A model generated the notes under the pieces. It was not told where the DNA came from and made no database searches. It saw nothing but the letters and a program-made list of their open reading frames with translations. A stretch of DNA of 64,000 nt, taken from NCBI GenBank assembly GCA_009192285.1, contig WBVU01000012.1, forward strand, positions 1,116,001 to 1,180,000, read 5' to 3'. This DNA comes from Morchella semilibera (lineage: Eukaryota; Ascomycota; Pezizomycetes; Pezizales; Morchellaceae). Position 1 is the first letter of the stretch; each line of letters opens with the position of its first letter. The position numbers were made by a program, and so were the translations under genes. Positions 45,698 to 58,447 of this stretch are shown here, piece by piece.

Positions 45698-46676
45698 GAT
45701 GATGGATCTAGGACCATGTACACGCTCCTGGCCGGTGATGAGTAGGGGGTGGGTGGGGGGAGTGATTAGGGGGTTTAGATGGGATGATTATGAAGATGAA
45801 GGTACTATGGTGCAGGTATTATTCCGAGAGAATGAGGCCCAAGATATGTTGTACGTAGTTGTAGTTGTAGAAGAGAGAAGACGTAAACTGAGTCGGTCAG
45901 TCAGGTCAAATAGAACTAACGCCGAAGGAGTCCCTTGAACTCCTGGGCTCCCGTTTCTCTTTTGATTTCTTGGTATATCTCTCTTAAGTTAGTAGGTAGT
46001 AGTAGTATCCTATGTCTTTCTGTCTGTGTCTGTATGATTCTCATACGAGAGTTGGTTGGTAGTGTGGCTGTTCCCGGCAGGAAGGAGTACGTCAGCGGGG
46101 GGGCACAGGCAGTGATGGATGGTGGTGAGTTGAGCAACAGGCGGGTAGAGCAAGCACAGCACAGCAAGCAAGCAAATCAGGGCATAGAATCTCGCCCCGC
46201 ACTCAGGAACCTCTAGAAGCTGCCCGGAACTCACAATGCCAATGCAGGGCACATCTACAGACACACCGGATGCAGAGCCAGAAGTCAAAGTCACAGATTG
46301 GATAGATTTACATTGTTCCGAGTGGGGAGTTTACAAATTTTCTTGGCCTGCTCCCTAAGGTGATGAAGCAGGGCAAAGCGCATGAGGGGGGGGAACGGAA
46401 TCACCAAAAGCGGCCAGAGGGTGAGTGGCGGGGTGGATGGTGGTGGCTAGTGTGGGGGAGGGGGTCTGTGTCAGTGGCTGATGACGTATTATAAAGCCAC
46501 ACATGCGTATCGATTGCTGACGAGGCTCCCAGAAGTCTTGAGGATTATAGTAGAGTGGCTGATACCTGCTGTTTAGCCACACCTTAACTTCCTTCTTACA
46601 AAGCCATAGGTACCTACCTCCATGAGTGAGCTTCGAATATCAATCAAACACTGAATAACCTCACAAAATCTCCAAT
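45698..46676. other. divergent promoter interval, BBC1 / RTR1
   Basis: 979 bases between two start codons. CT/GA-rich and unremarkable; the overlapping short frames have no family motif. Confidence 0.55.
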
Positions 46677-47684
46677 ATGGCAGCCCCAACTCCAAAATCG
46701 ATTCTAAAAAAGACCCCTGCTTCTTCCACTGTCCCACCATCAGGTGTAGTCGACATCAATCCGGGTCCCAGAGCCACAACTGGTAGCAAACCCACTCCCG
46801 CCGAAGCCCGCGCAATAGCACTCTCTCACGCACACGCCCTGCAAATACGCAAAGCCCTTGAGCTATCGATTCTCATGTCCCTCGAGGAGCTTGTTGACTT
46901 CCCCACTCCTGCTCCTCCATCCCCAGAAACAGCCACAACTCACCACGATGCCTCAGCCCTGAAACTCCACCTCCGTTATTTCCAGCCTTCCGACTACGAC
47001 TCCCTTATCCACGAGCGCAACATCTTAAAGCTCTGTGGCTATCCGCTCTGTTCCGAGCCAAAGAAATCAAAGGCGACCTCTAACCATGTACTTATCGACA
47101 AAGGCCTCCCGACTATGCGCTTCGTTCCACGAGCTAAGCTGGAGCGCTTCTGCTCTGACCTGTGTACGCGCCGTGGCCTATGGCTACGAGTTCAGCTGAA
47201 TGATGAGCCCTCTTGGTTACGTGGGGATGTGCTAGAGGGAGTAGAGGTCGGCGAGAAGGGCGAGGTTATAGGACTGGATCTGGAGGGCGTCAAGTGGAAA
47301 GAAAATGGCGGCGAAGAGACAATGATATTACTGGAAGAGGTAGAGAGAAAGAAGGAGATGGGTATAAGAAGTGCCGTTAAAGAGGGAGATCTCAGAAAGC
47401 TTGCACAAGAGCTTGAGGGCATCGGAATTGAAAGTAAGGGAATCCTGGGCGGGAAAAAGAAGCCTGAGGTAGCACGGAGCGGCGTAGGCTTCGCCGTAGA
47501 TGGCAAAGAGGTCCCTGTAAAACAGGAACCATTGAGTTTTACTATCGAGGAGAAGGAGGTAACTGGGAGCGCGGTGGCGCCATCTGCGGACGATCTGGCC
47601 GCTGGGATGTCGGCACTGGCAATTGAAGGGTACAACCCGAGAAAAGGCCCAGAGGACTATCTTTCAAAGAATAAGAAGCAATAG
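46677..47684 (+). CDS. RTR1: RNA polymerase II CTD phosphatase Rtr1/RPAP2 homolog
   Basis: A 335-residue intronless gene from MAAPTPKSILKKTPASS. The Rtr1 core is clear: DYDSLIHERNILKLCGYPLC followed by about 45 residues later by KLERFCSDLCTRRGLWLRVQL, giving the CX4C...CX3C zinc site of the family (C-G-Y-P-L-C and F-C-S-D-L-C). The N-terminal ~40 residues are basic and disordered; the C-terminal half is acidic with GMSALAIEGY and ends in a Lys-rich tail. Rtr1 removes phosphate from Ser5 (and possibly Tyr1) of the Pol II C-terminal repeats and shuttles between nucleus and cytoplasm. All key cysteines are present and the length is normal. Confidence 0.92.
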   Translation: MAAPTPKSILKKTPASSTVPPSGVVDINPGPRATTGSKPTPAEARAIALSHAHALQIRKALELSILMSLEELVDFPTPAPPSPETATTHHDASALKLHLRYFQPSDYDSLIHERNILKLCGYPLCSEPKKSKATSNHVLIDKGLPTMRFVPRAKLERFCSDLCTRRGLWLRVQLNDEPSWLRGDVLEGVEVGEKGEVIGLDLEGVKWKENGGEETMILLEEVERKKEMGIRSAVKEGDLRKLAQELEGIGIESKGILGGKKKPEVARSGVGFAVDGKEVPVKQEPLSFTIEEKEVTGSAVAPSADDLAAGMSALAIEGYNPRKGPEDYLSKNKKQ

Positions 47685-49339
47685 AGTAGGATAATGGTAG
47701 TAAATCTCTTGCATTTTTTTCGGCGCTCGGGGTGTTATTGGTAACTTTTATTTAGATATTATTACTGCATACTGTACTAGAGCACTCTGCTATCGAACAG
47801 GTGGCTGGATGGGCTTAAAAATTGAAATTTTAAACACTATTTGATCATGAAGTATCACTCCTAAACATGACCTTTAAATGCTTATTTACACCTAAAGTTA
47901 AACCTGTGTAGCTACTTGAGGAGTCAGTCCCCCCTAAAAGGTATGCACATGGATCATGGCCGTGGTTTCTCCACGCATATGCGATCAACACGGAAGTTAC
48001 CTAACCCGCCGCTGTTGCTCGTTTCTAAGTCCGCCTATGTATAGAATATATAAAGAGGCCATAACGCCATGTCCCATATTCCCGCTGCATGTACACCATA
48101 AGTATCATTTCACCTTCAACCCGGGCCCATTGATCGGTGATATGAGTTATTTTGGGACACAAGGAATGCGTTAGCATTGTTAGTGAGATAGATCATTCTT
48201 CGCGAACTTCTTACCATCTATATAAATGGCTGGAGAGCTAGAGGCTACCTTAATATAGGCCGAGAGCTAAGTCTTTCTAGATAACCCTGACGCTTATAGT
48301 TCGTTCAAATACAAACGGATTAATTCAAAGGGTATGTTTATAATTACAACATCAATAAAACTACAAAGACTAACTGGGGAGACCACACCCTAATTTCTGG
48401 GCCCCTGATATTACTATAAATAGTGAGAAAATAATAGGGTAGGCTGTAAGAGAATTGCAGAATCGTAAGATTCCGGGTCCCCGATTGGTACCCGCCTCCC
48501 TTAGACTTTATCGGTGTTGCTGAAATCGAGTATTCTATATAGCCTATCAGCCTGGATAAAGGGGGGAAGACTGGAGGGGGTTAGCTGCGGGAAAAACGCA
48601 CTATATTTGCAGTCAACGATCTCTCCTTTCCCCTTTCACTACCCAAAGCTTTAGACAGCGTATCAGTCAAAAAGACCCCATTCCCCGATCTCAACGGTTA
48701 GTTTTTAAAGATATGCTGATTGAAGGTGCGGTAATATTAGGCCGGGGTACAATACCATGTATAGATCTTTGCTTGAGAACCTGACTCTCTCCCGAACTAG
48801 TTCGTCGGTCCTATTGCCCCTAGGGCCATCATTATTAGTGTATAGATCTTCAACGATTTAGATCCTACACTACAAGGCTTTTGGCTTGAATTCAATGTAA
48901 CTTTGTAACCACCCATGACAACTAACTACGCTTATCAAGAGAATTCTGAGAACCCTGACCACCTTGAGCCCAAAGAAAGCCTGTTACGAGAATAATTTAT
49001 CGAGTGATATCTCATGACGAAACCGCTAGTATACTACATACATGTACCTTCAGTACTCCCACTAATACACACAGAATATAATACATGTATTGATATTATG
49101 CGTAGCAGGCCTCTGCGTATACATATTCAGGCTGGACATGGTGTGCATGTGACATCATTCCGGGCATGATGCTCGTAGGAGGACTACATGTAGCTTTTGA
49201 GCCAGCCAAATTAGGAACAGGGCAGACTCAATGCTTTTGCGCGTACCAAGTCTCACTGGCCGCTTACCCATGGCCATATAATACAATCTTTACGTGGAGC
49301 GCAGGTAGAATTAGATATAACTACTAGAAAACACTTTTG

Positions 49340-50720
49340 AACTCCAACGCCCGAAGTCTATGCCTAAGTCTATACCCTTCAGACACTTTTAACACCCCAG
49401 GTCTATACCCATCAAGTTACCCTAATTAGACATCAACACACACCGAGGCCTGCCACCCGGGCTTAGACACTAGAACTGATGGAGGACTGGCCCAGGGAAA
49501 GAATAAGGACCTTGGTGCGGCCTCTGCTACCTGGAGGGGGGGGGGGGGGCGGTGCGCAGACCTCGCCAGTGTCCAAGACAAACTAACATATCAAGGTTAA
49601 ATATTATCGCGAGAGGAGGACCTCCGACCTGCGGTCTACCCCCGAAAGTACCCCCAAACCTTAACATCGTCCCTAAACCTAATCCTGAATACTACTAATG
49701 GGAGGCTAGCCTGGGGAGAAAATTAGTAACTCCGTAATCGGTATCAGTAGGGGAATACAGGAGAAGGCACAAACCTCGCGAGCACCCAAGACAAGCCAAC
49801 ATAATAAGACTACCACCGTAAGAGAGGGCTCCTGGCCCGTAGTATACCCCCAGATTACTTTTAAACTCCAACGCCCAAATCTATATATACCCATAAAGCA
49901 CTTTTAAACTCTAACACCCCGAGACCTGGTCTTTGATACTAATAACGGGAGGCCAGCCTAGGGGAAGAGTTAATGACCCGCTCGTGATATTCATAAGTAG
50001 AAAGGGTTAAGAGAGAGGGTGGGTACGAACCTCGCCGGTCCAAGACAAGCCACGTTAACGCTAGGTGCCGAGCACCTTCGCGAGGGGGTGACTCGCTTGG
50101 TAAAACCCCAAAGCACCCTTGAACTCCAATACCCCAAGTCTATCCAAACGCCCCAAGTCTATCCAAACGCCCCAGGTCTATCCCAACGCCCCAAATCTAT
50201 CCCAACCCCCCAAGTCTATCCCAACGCCCCAAGTCTATCCCCCAACGCCCCAAGTCTATCCCCCAACGCCCCAAGTCTATCCCCAACGCCCCAAGTCTAT
50301 CCAATGCCCCAAGTCTATCACAATGCCCCAAGTCTATCCCAACGCCCCAAGTCTATCCCAATGCCCCAAGTCTATCACAATGCCCCAAGTCTATCCCAAC
50401 GCCCCAAGTCTATCCCCCAACGCCCCAAGTCTATCCCCAACGCCCCAAGTCTATCCCCAACGCCCCAAGTCTATCCCAATGCCCCAAGTCTATCCCATCT
50501 ATAACCCAAGTCTATCCCGTCTATAACCAAAAGCGCCGTTAAACTCCAACGATCCAGGATCTCGGATAATAATGATGTAAGGCCAGCCTAGAGAAGTAAT
50601 TAATGACCCTGTAATCTCTGCCGAGTAGGAAAAACTAAAAGGATAAGTGAAAATACGAACCTTACCAGTATCCAAGACCTACCAACATATTAAGATTAAT
50701 GCTACCCTGGAGAGAAAAGA
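49340..50720. repeat. degenerate tandem array, period about 210-260 bp
   Basis: A block reading ACCTCGCC-A-GTCCAAGACAA-C-AACAT recurs near 49560, 49773, 50030 and 50656. Each copy is preceded by a GGAGGC(C/T)AGCCT-GGGAAG-type block (for example near 49703, 49948 and 50580) and by an AAACTCCAACGCCC-AAGTCTAT block. The last interval is longer because the 19 bp minisatellite has expanded inside it. Non-coding and satellite-like. Confidence 0.7.
50132..50527 (+). repeat. 19 bp minisatellite, about 20 units
   Basis: The unit CCCCAAGTCTATCCCAACG is repeated about 20 times with small length changes (18-21 bases) and variants CAATG for CAACG. The same phrase exists singly elsewhere in the array (near 49350 and 49870), so the expansion arose from one array unit. 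Frames through it translate as Pro/Ser/Tyr/Gln repeats but lack any gene context. Confidence 0.88.
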
Positions 50721-51849
50721 CAGGTGGGGAAATGGGGGGTATTTATAGCAGAATTCCACATTTCTGGCGTAGGAAAAACGCCTAACATAAAAAGGTTCTA
50801 TTCATGCCGCTCGACAGAACAATTTTGCCACATGCGCACTCACCTGAACAAGTGCGAGATCTAGACCACAACACCACAAGACGTACCAATCGCGAGGCCG
50901 CGAGGAGTCGTGGATCTAGAGAGATGTAGAGATCAGCTAGACTTTATTTGACTCACCGGTCCATTATTCGAAGAGAAACAACTAAACCCACGGAGATTAG
51001 TATTAGTTTACCCTATGATAAACAGCAAGTTATATAGGGGCTAGCAGCACAAGGCTACATGTAGTACTATCGCTACGTCTGCCGTTATTCGATGTTTAAC
51101 CACGGGCACGGCACCGCGCGCAACATGAACAGCGTCCACGCTCAGCAACCCCGTGACATTGGGGCCCCTGGACAGATATAGTCGAATTGTGGGCCCAGTT
51201 CCTCTGATAATTCAGCGAACTAACCCTAACTAAACTCAGTCGCCTCCGCTGCTGCATGTACTTGGTGAATCAATCAATCTCCCTTAGATCAAGAATGCCA
51301 AGACGAGTGAGAAGATGTGAAGTTGATCACGACGTCACGTCCAGCTCGGACCGGAAGTGCTGCGCTTAGTATTCTCAACAACTACACCCTAGAGCCACCC
51401 AACAAACACTATAACGTTACATGGAGATTATTAGAACCTTTTTTCATACGTAGTAATATAATTGCATCATCTGAGGGAAACTGCCTATAAAACCCCCTCT
51501 TTCTACCTTTTCATCTGTGGTTTTAAACCTTTAATTATATAATTCAAGAACCTCGGAGGTATATCGTGTGCTCGAAAAAATACCGTGAGTTGAATGTCTC
51601 ATTCAAACAGAAATCCTTTGGAGTTCTTTCCCCGGCCCGCGCGCGCAAGTCAAGCAATCTGCGATTTTAACGACTTTGTCGCTCCCAATATTATATGTAC
51701 GTATCAGGGTTGGTGCAAACAGTTACGCCATATATTCCTGGCAGCACCGCGCTACCTAAAGAAGGCCGAGGATACAGTATTAATTACATGTACATATAGA
51801 TCGATACATCATGTGCCGACTAGCCAGGCGGGTAGCCCCTAGCTGACCT

Positions 51850-54800
51850 CTAGAATAATTGAGACTTCCTAAGTCCCTCGTCCGGAGTAGCAGCAACCTC
51901 AGATCTAGAGTTGTGTCTAGGCTTTATCTCATCGGCGAGGACCACAGTTTCTACACCAGCATGACACATCTCCGGTCCTTCAAAAGACTCTGGAAGGTTT
52001 AGTTCAGCATTTAAGAGAGTACCGATAATTATATATGCGCCAGTCTTGGATATTACGGCACTTGACCCTTTACAGCGCTCGCTCATGACGCCTGTGTAGG
52101 AGCGCTAAATTAGTTATCCAAAGGTAGAAATATTAATTCCAGAAAAATCACGTCAGAACGAGATCAAGACGGGAGTACTTACACTCAACGCATCCAGCAG
52201 CACAGCCACATGCCTTGACTCGCTCCCATGCCTGTTTCAGCAATACGTCGATAAACTCGAACGCCTTTGTACTAATCCCACTCCCGTCCTTACCACCTTT
52301 CGCATCATAGAACGTCAACCTCCCTGGCCTCTTCCGTGTCGTCTCGCGCTTCATGAATTCCTTTTCGGGCATTTTACATTCGGTCCTTACGTCTCCAGGC
52401 ATGCTCACAACTACGCCCGGCAACAGGCCCAGTATAGCATGCTGCGCTGCATGAATAGCACCCGCCACGTTAATCCCACGCTGACCTAGAAGATCTAGGG
52501 CCACTCTTGGAATATCAATCCACATCCCTTTCGAGTAGAGCACTAGCGGCGGCGTATCCACCTCTACAGCGTCAAGGATGTGTTTACGCTTATCCATCTT
52601 AAAATACCCAAAAATGACGCTACAGACACGAATAGCGCCATAATATGCACGCCACGGGCTATTAGGAAGTTGACGGATAGCCTCAGTCTCGATTGGGTCA
52701 ACATCAGTAAAGTCACGGGGGGAGGTAGTCCAGTCAACATGGACGAGCTCTACCTGCGCGAGCTTTCGCTCCCAGCTGACGTCTTTCACGATATATGTCC
52801 GGCCCTGATGGAGGAATATTGCGCCGTCGTAAAGATTGAACACTGCGCGGGAAGGCTCTACTTCTTCGAGTACGTGGTTTCGTCGTGCGGTCACATCGAC
52901 AACTGCAATATGCCCGTCTTCGGTGTCGCGTATTGAAACTAGTTTGGAAGGGTATGGGAGAAATCGGGAGTGGCAATGGTAAAATCCGGAGGAATCGGAG
53001 AGTAATCTTTCGGTAGCAATAGAGGGAAGGTCATCACCAAAATAGGATCTGTCCTCAAGTGGCTCTATGGGCATTTCGAAAGCTGCACATTGGATGTGTC
53101 CCTCGCGCACTAAGAGATTCTCAAGGTCGACTTGGAGTTGAACGTTTGGTTTTGCGAATATTTCATCTGGGTTGGCCATGTAATACTGATCTGTTGGGAA
53201 CGAATCCCCTACTAAAATTGACAGAGAATCATTATTTCGCCTTCCGGCTCTTCCGCTTTGTTGTCGAAGATTTGAGACCGAATATGGAAATCCAACGGTT
53301 ACCACAGCATCTAAATAGTCAGTAATCTCCCAGCTAAATATAGTGGTCTAGTCAAACACACCTAAACTCCCAATATCTACGCCCAGTTCTAATGCACTAG
53401 TAGCTATAATTCCCATTAACCGCCCTTCAAACATCTCCTTCTCTATCATTCTTCTATCTTGCGGTGTATATCCGCCTCTGTACGCCATCACCATACCAAC
53501 AACCTCTGGTCTCTCCAGCCGTTGCAATTCACTCTTAACAGCCGCTAATAACCCTTCACAGATATTTCTTGTTCTACAAAAAGCAATACCTCTCACTCCG
53601 CGAAGAATCAACTGCGAGAAAAGCTTCGCAGACTCCGATATGGGATCAACGCGGCCTTCGGATGGGTCGCTCGGATCTTTGAATGGCGTGTTCCAGCAAA
53701 GAAACTCTTTCCGGCCAGCAGGGGAGCCATCTTCTTCGGTCAGTTTAACGTTGTCTATTCCGAATATTTTACGCATATGCTGGTTACTGGTTAGTTTTGT
53801 GGGAGGTAGTGGAGAGAGGTCTAATTACGGCTTCTGGGTTTGCCACTGTAGCAGAGCAGGATATAAATTTAACCCCGTTGTTTCCTACGGCTGAGCAGAT
53901 TCTTCTAAGACGTCTCATGATGAAAGATACATGAGAGCCAAAAATTCCATTATAAACATGCAATTCTAGTATTTCTCAGTTATCTACTTTTTGACAACTA
54001 CTGAAGAGGGTTAGGCTAACCATCAACTACTACAAACTTTAAGTTTTGCAAGAATGTTCTCCACTGCGTTTCATTCGGAAGAATGCTTAAATGCAGCATG
54101 TCTAATCACACGTGAGCTCTCGTATTCCGAAAAATATAGCACTAAGCTTACCGGGATTCGTGAAAATTATGCTGGCCCCGTCCCTGATCGCTCTCCTATC
54201 CTCCACGCTTGTATCACCGTCAAAAGTCTCAACTTTTATATCTCCCAAGGCCTCTTTCATATAAACTAGCACCTCAATTAGACTTCTCCTCTGGTCCTGG
54301 GCCAAGGCCTTGGTGGGGAAAATAAACATGGCTCTTGTTTCAACATCTTTCTCTAGTTCATGTAGAACAGGAATTTGGTATATCAGGGACTTCCCTGAGG
54401 ACGTTGATGTCGATACGATGATATGATGCCCATTGTGAAGATTATTAATAGCCTCTGCTTGATGCGAGTATAGTTTGGTGATATTATGTGCGGTATATAA
54501 TGCGTTGACAAGACCCTGGGAGAGTTGGAATGTGAGATCTCCAAACACAGCTTCCTGTGGCGGAAAAATACGGTGTCCGTTAGGAACAATTTGATCAGAG
54601 TACAAATCAGAGGCTTTGATCTCTTCAATTATTTCTGCGATCGATTTTCTTTCTTTTGGTATTTCAGGCGGTAGATCTGACACCGCTGTTCGCTCAGTGG
54701 GGCCCTTTGTTTTAATTGGAACATGCGGATGGTGTTGGGCTTTGATACTTTCAACAGCATCAACCCCACCCTCTGCACACTGAGCCAGGAAGGAATTGAC

Positions 54801-55443
54801 CGCCGAGGCGAATTTCTCGTTCCGTTTATTGATGAGCTTCGTCATTTGTGGCATTGAGAAACTCGGCATTTTTAGGTCCTCCTCCTTTGATTTACCGCCC
54901 TTTGTTGCAGTTTTCTTTAGATCCCCATCAATAAATTCAAATAATAGAACCTCCTTCGTATCCTTTGTTTTGTCATTCTTCCCGAGGTCCTTATAAACAT
55001 CCTCAACTGCCATTGCTGCTCGCCCACGACGTGTATCAACACTTGCTGAGGCGGCCATAACATGGATCTGCAGACTTTCCTCATCAACATACGTAAACTG
55101 TATACTCTTCGGCAGCAGAAATTTTAATCTGCGCGATATCTCCCACTACTAGCTCCTTCTTGGTATTACCCTCAACTGCAGACTTGAGGTTGTCGAATGT
55201 TGTCGCCAGATGCTTTCTAGTGCAACAGAACGTAAAGACCACATTGAGAGCTCGGTGGACTTTCTCCAATTCTTTGAAATGAGGAGGCCATGGTATGTCA
55301 TTTTTGATGATAGGTGCTTTCCCCTTTGTTATTGTTTTTCGGGACCTCTTGAGCTCAGGGGCGGAATTATCGGTGGCGATCGGTAGAGATGAGGCGTCGG
55401 TAAGGGGTTTAGCTGGTGTACGCTTGCGTTTAAGGGTCGACAT
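51850..55443 (-). CDS. HRQ1: Hrq1-type RecQ-like DEAD/H helicase with DUF1998 region
   Basis: Six exons are inferred: 55443-54152, 54101-54021, 53965-53829, 53779-53362, 53310-52183 and 52091-51850, with GT-AG junctions and consistent phases. Start MSTLKRKRTPAKPLTD (the frame also extends upstream without ATG). Motifs in order: Q-like LYSHQAEAINN, Walker A STSTSSGKSLIYQ, Ia FPTKALAQDQRR, Ib TNPD, Walker B VVVDELHVYNGIFGSH, III SCSATVANPE, V ATSALELGVDIGSLDAVV and VI QQSGRAGRRNND. The C-terminal Cys cluster ACGCAAGCVECVMSERC matches the zinc region of the family. Hrq1 acts in DNA crosslink repair as a RecQ4-like 3'-5' helicase. Near 55090-55160 the frame changes between ELVVGDIAQIK and YVDEESLQIH; a 52 bp GT-AG intron or a one-base error both fit. 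Confidence 0.88.
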
Positions 55444-56341
55444 GTCTTCCCCTGAGCTCCCTTGGTTTTGGTTCCTGAACAACTGGTTATCGGATCTGGT
55501 GTTGAAACTTGATGCCGCAGAGCCTCCGAAGATGATCGATATCTTATCTTATCTGTTAGTTACGTCATTCCCAAACATAGAATATCACTCGGGATAGCTT
55601 TTTGGGTTGTTTCGGCTGTTAACTCATTAATTGCGATAGTTGTTAAGTCGCAGTATCTATAGGCGGTGAGCGACAAGATAAGGGAGGTACCTGTTTCCCT
55701 GCACCTCGAGGCTATAAAATATTGCTCCATCTATTCGTATAGCCATGTCTATACGCTCCATGTTACGGATTCTTGAGTTACCAGATGAGCTAAGACCATC
55801 TTCACGACAGGGTTACCTAGGACTAGATGCCCTTATATTCAGGATTATCACACCTATAAAAGACGCTAAAACAGGTACTTGTATTCAAAAGCAGCCGCAA
55901 TCCAAACCTACAAGCCTTAAAACTCTTCGGCAAAAGAACTACCAAAACTTAAAGTTACAAAATTGACCCAAGCATTTTACCCAATTCTATTTCCCCCTTA
56001 CTACACCCTACGTGCATGTACCGTTTTCAAATATCCGGCAGTTGGAGACATCCTAGTAAAATTTATGACTGGTAAATTTAGCAGCTTTCCTAGAGGCAGG
56101 AGAGGTCTAGGTGAAATACGCACCTTCATGTATCAAGAACGGCTTGAATACAAACTTGAAGCCGTCTTGTTATATTACTAGGATATCAACAGACTAAAGG
56201 AAAAATGCGGAACTGAGTTGACTAGAGATAACACATTTACTCAATGAGTATCAACAGTTCTTCCTTCAGGTTAGGTGATAGGAGAGTACTTACTAATAAT
56301 AATATATTGCGGTCGTGCCTAAACTTTGCACGACCCGAGAC
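55444..56341. other. 0.9 kb spacer
   Basis: It lies between the HRQ1 start and the stop of the first kinase-ankyrin gene. Two short plus-strand frames at 55745-56181 have no recognisable motif and are not called as genes. Confidence 0.5.
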
Positions 56342-58447
56342 TTAAAACATGTATCCGGACTGCACTGCACTCCCTAAGAAGATCTCTTCAAAGGGGAGAT
56401 CTTCTTCCGGATCCGCTTCTGACCCATCCAGACAGCCACCACCGGGATTTTGCGCTCCATATTTTAGGAGAAGTTTGAATATCTCCCTATCACCTCTGAC
56501 CTTCGCGGCATCGATTGCTGAACAACCTTTGAACCTCGCTTGTATCTGATTTGGATTAGCACCACTTTCAAGTAGAAATTTGACTACTGAAAGGTGGCCA
56601 TTCTCGGCTGCGCCTTGTAGAGCGGTACGGCCACTTTGGATGCAAGGCTTGTCATCCAACACATCGGCCCCTTTTTTGATGAGTAGCTTTACCATCTCGA
56701 TATGGCCATTCTCCGCTGCGGCCTGTAGGGCTGTTCGGCCAATTATCTTGATCACGTCATTGTGGTAACTTGGCACATGTGGCTCATTGACCTTTCCTGC
56801 ATTCTTCTTGAGAAGAGACTCAACCATACGGATATTCCCAAGACCGGCTGCTCTTTGCATGAATGACTGGAGTCTAATCGACCGTTCAACGGCTCCAGGA
56901 ACTTTTTGTCAACCCTAAAATATTGAAGAATAGGTCTGTGAAGACCCCCAGACCTTTGCGACTCGCGGTACACGTCCAGCAACATCTCTGTTAGGGGAAT
57001 AAACCCCTCGGTAACACTCCTGAAAACTAGAGTACCAATATCACCTTTTTGTTCATCAGTCAATAGAACACTAATCAGGCCAGTACCACGTAGGAAATAG
57101 TCGTTGGGGTCATAAGTCGCTAAAAAGTTTTCGGTGCGGATGAAATCAACTTTAACTCCAATTTGCTGCAACTGTTTGTGGAACACACGGGCTGAAAATA
57201 CCCATAAGTCTTCTAGGGCTTCCTTTATAGTGATTCGCTGAGCCGGGTTGAGAACAAAGATTCTTTTCAAAAGGCAGACAGCCCTATCGGTGAGCTTAAA
57301 GCCCACTTCCTGTAAGGCTTGGTATTCGAGCGTTATGGACCCCATTTTCATGAACTCTGGAAGAAGATCCCTAATTCCAGGGGGATCAGCCCAGCCCCCC
57401 GTAGTTGTGAATGCCGACTTAATAAACTCGCCTAGCCCGTCCTTGAAGCCTTGTCCTACGACTACAAATGGCGTGTGCCAATGCAACATCTCATGGATTA
57501 TACATCCTATGGCCCATAGGTCCACTGCTTTGGTAATTTCAGCATACCCCGGTTTTACAAGTTCCGGAGCTTTGAATCTATCCTGATAAACGGGATGTCC
57601 CCCATGGGGTTTGCCCGAGGAGATGCCAAAATTGGAAACCCTTACTGATAAAGATTTTTATCTGCTATTAGGATGTGCTGCGTTGAATTTATAATCAGTA
57701 AACTGGTAATCATCATGATTTATTAGATCCCGTTCAAACCTTAGGCCTCAAATCCAAATTAAAAATGCCTTTCTCGTGAAGGTAAAAAACAGCGCTCAAA
57801 AGCTGCCTTGTGACATTTAACACAGGCCCTTGAGCGATAGGTTTGCCTCGACAATCATTGAGCTTATAATTCTCGAGATCACCGTCCTTGTAGTAAACCA
57901 TCGAGAAGAATACGTCTCCCCTTGGATAGTTTTCATACCACCCATAAAACTTAACAAACAACTCGGGGTACTATACATCATTTCATTAGCTAGCAAGCAA
58001 CTCAGGCTTAAGGGATATACTTACGTCATGAGAGATTTTCAATGACTGGAGGATAATTTCGTGCTGGGGCTTCGATTGATCCATGGAGCCTGGTTGAAAA
58101 CGTTTTACCGCTCGAACCTTCTCTAACAAAAGCTTACCGGCCTTCTGAGCCGAAACAGTTTTCTTATTTGGGTTGAGAATTTTAACATGAACCCATTTTT
58201 CGGCTCCGCGCTTTGAGCGTAACCACCATAGAGATTCCCCTACATGGGTAATAGAGCTTTGGTCTTTTAAACTGGGAATAACGGCCAACTTCAAGACCCG
58301 TGCGTCTTGGATAAACTGGTGACCATTTTCACCACCACCACCCTGGCTCTCTTTGGGGAGGAGTGGAAGCAGAGAATCATCGTTTTCTGAAGCCATGTTG
58401 ACAGCTGAGGTATTCCTCTCTGTTATAACATTTAGAAAGTCGGTCAT
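56342..58447 (-). CDS. kinase-like/ankyrin fusion protein A (pseudokinase), frame-disrupted
   Basis: Exons 58447-58025, 57970-57740 and 57677-56342. The kinase-like domain has a VHVKIL lysine strand but no clear glycine loop. The catalytic loop reads FNLDLRPK instead of HRDxKP, and the DFG site reads VSNFGIS. C-lobe signatures remain: KAPELVKPGY and DLWAIGCIIHEML, then RIFVLNPAQRITIKEALEDLWVFS. A ~130-residue linker leads to four ankyrin units (MQRAAGLGNIRMVESLL, GRTALQAAAENGHIEMVKLL, GRTALQGAAENGHLSVVKFL, CSAIDAAKVRGDREIFKLLL). Two one-base losses interrupt it: near 57641-57650, just before the NFG motif, and at a TTTTT run at 56903-56907, between kinase and ankyrin parts. Loss of both catalytic Asp contexts predicts no phosphotransfer. 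It lies in tandem with the paralog at 60605-63262. Either a decaying gene or one with assembly errors. Confidence 0.72.

Larger units (their letters stand above)
47685..51849. other. 4.2 kb gene-free repetitive region
   Basis: No supported gene. 47.7-49.3 kb is AT-rich spacer. 49.3-50.75 kb is a degenerate tandem array containing a minisatellite. 50.75-51.85 kb is spacer in the 3' flank of HRQ1. Palindromes TACATGTA at 49039, 49082, 49185, 51056 and 51785. Confidence 0.6.

Noticed and set aside
50019-50526. Pro/Ser/Tyr/Gln repeat frames, and the thought of a CRISPR array
   Set aside because: The 19 bp units are contiguous without unique spacers, in a eukaryotic genome, with no gene context; a minisatellite.
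55745-56181. Two adjacent 72-73 codon frames, possible gene remnant
   Set aside because: No similarity to any family recognised and no consistent splice joining them.
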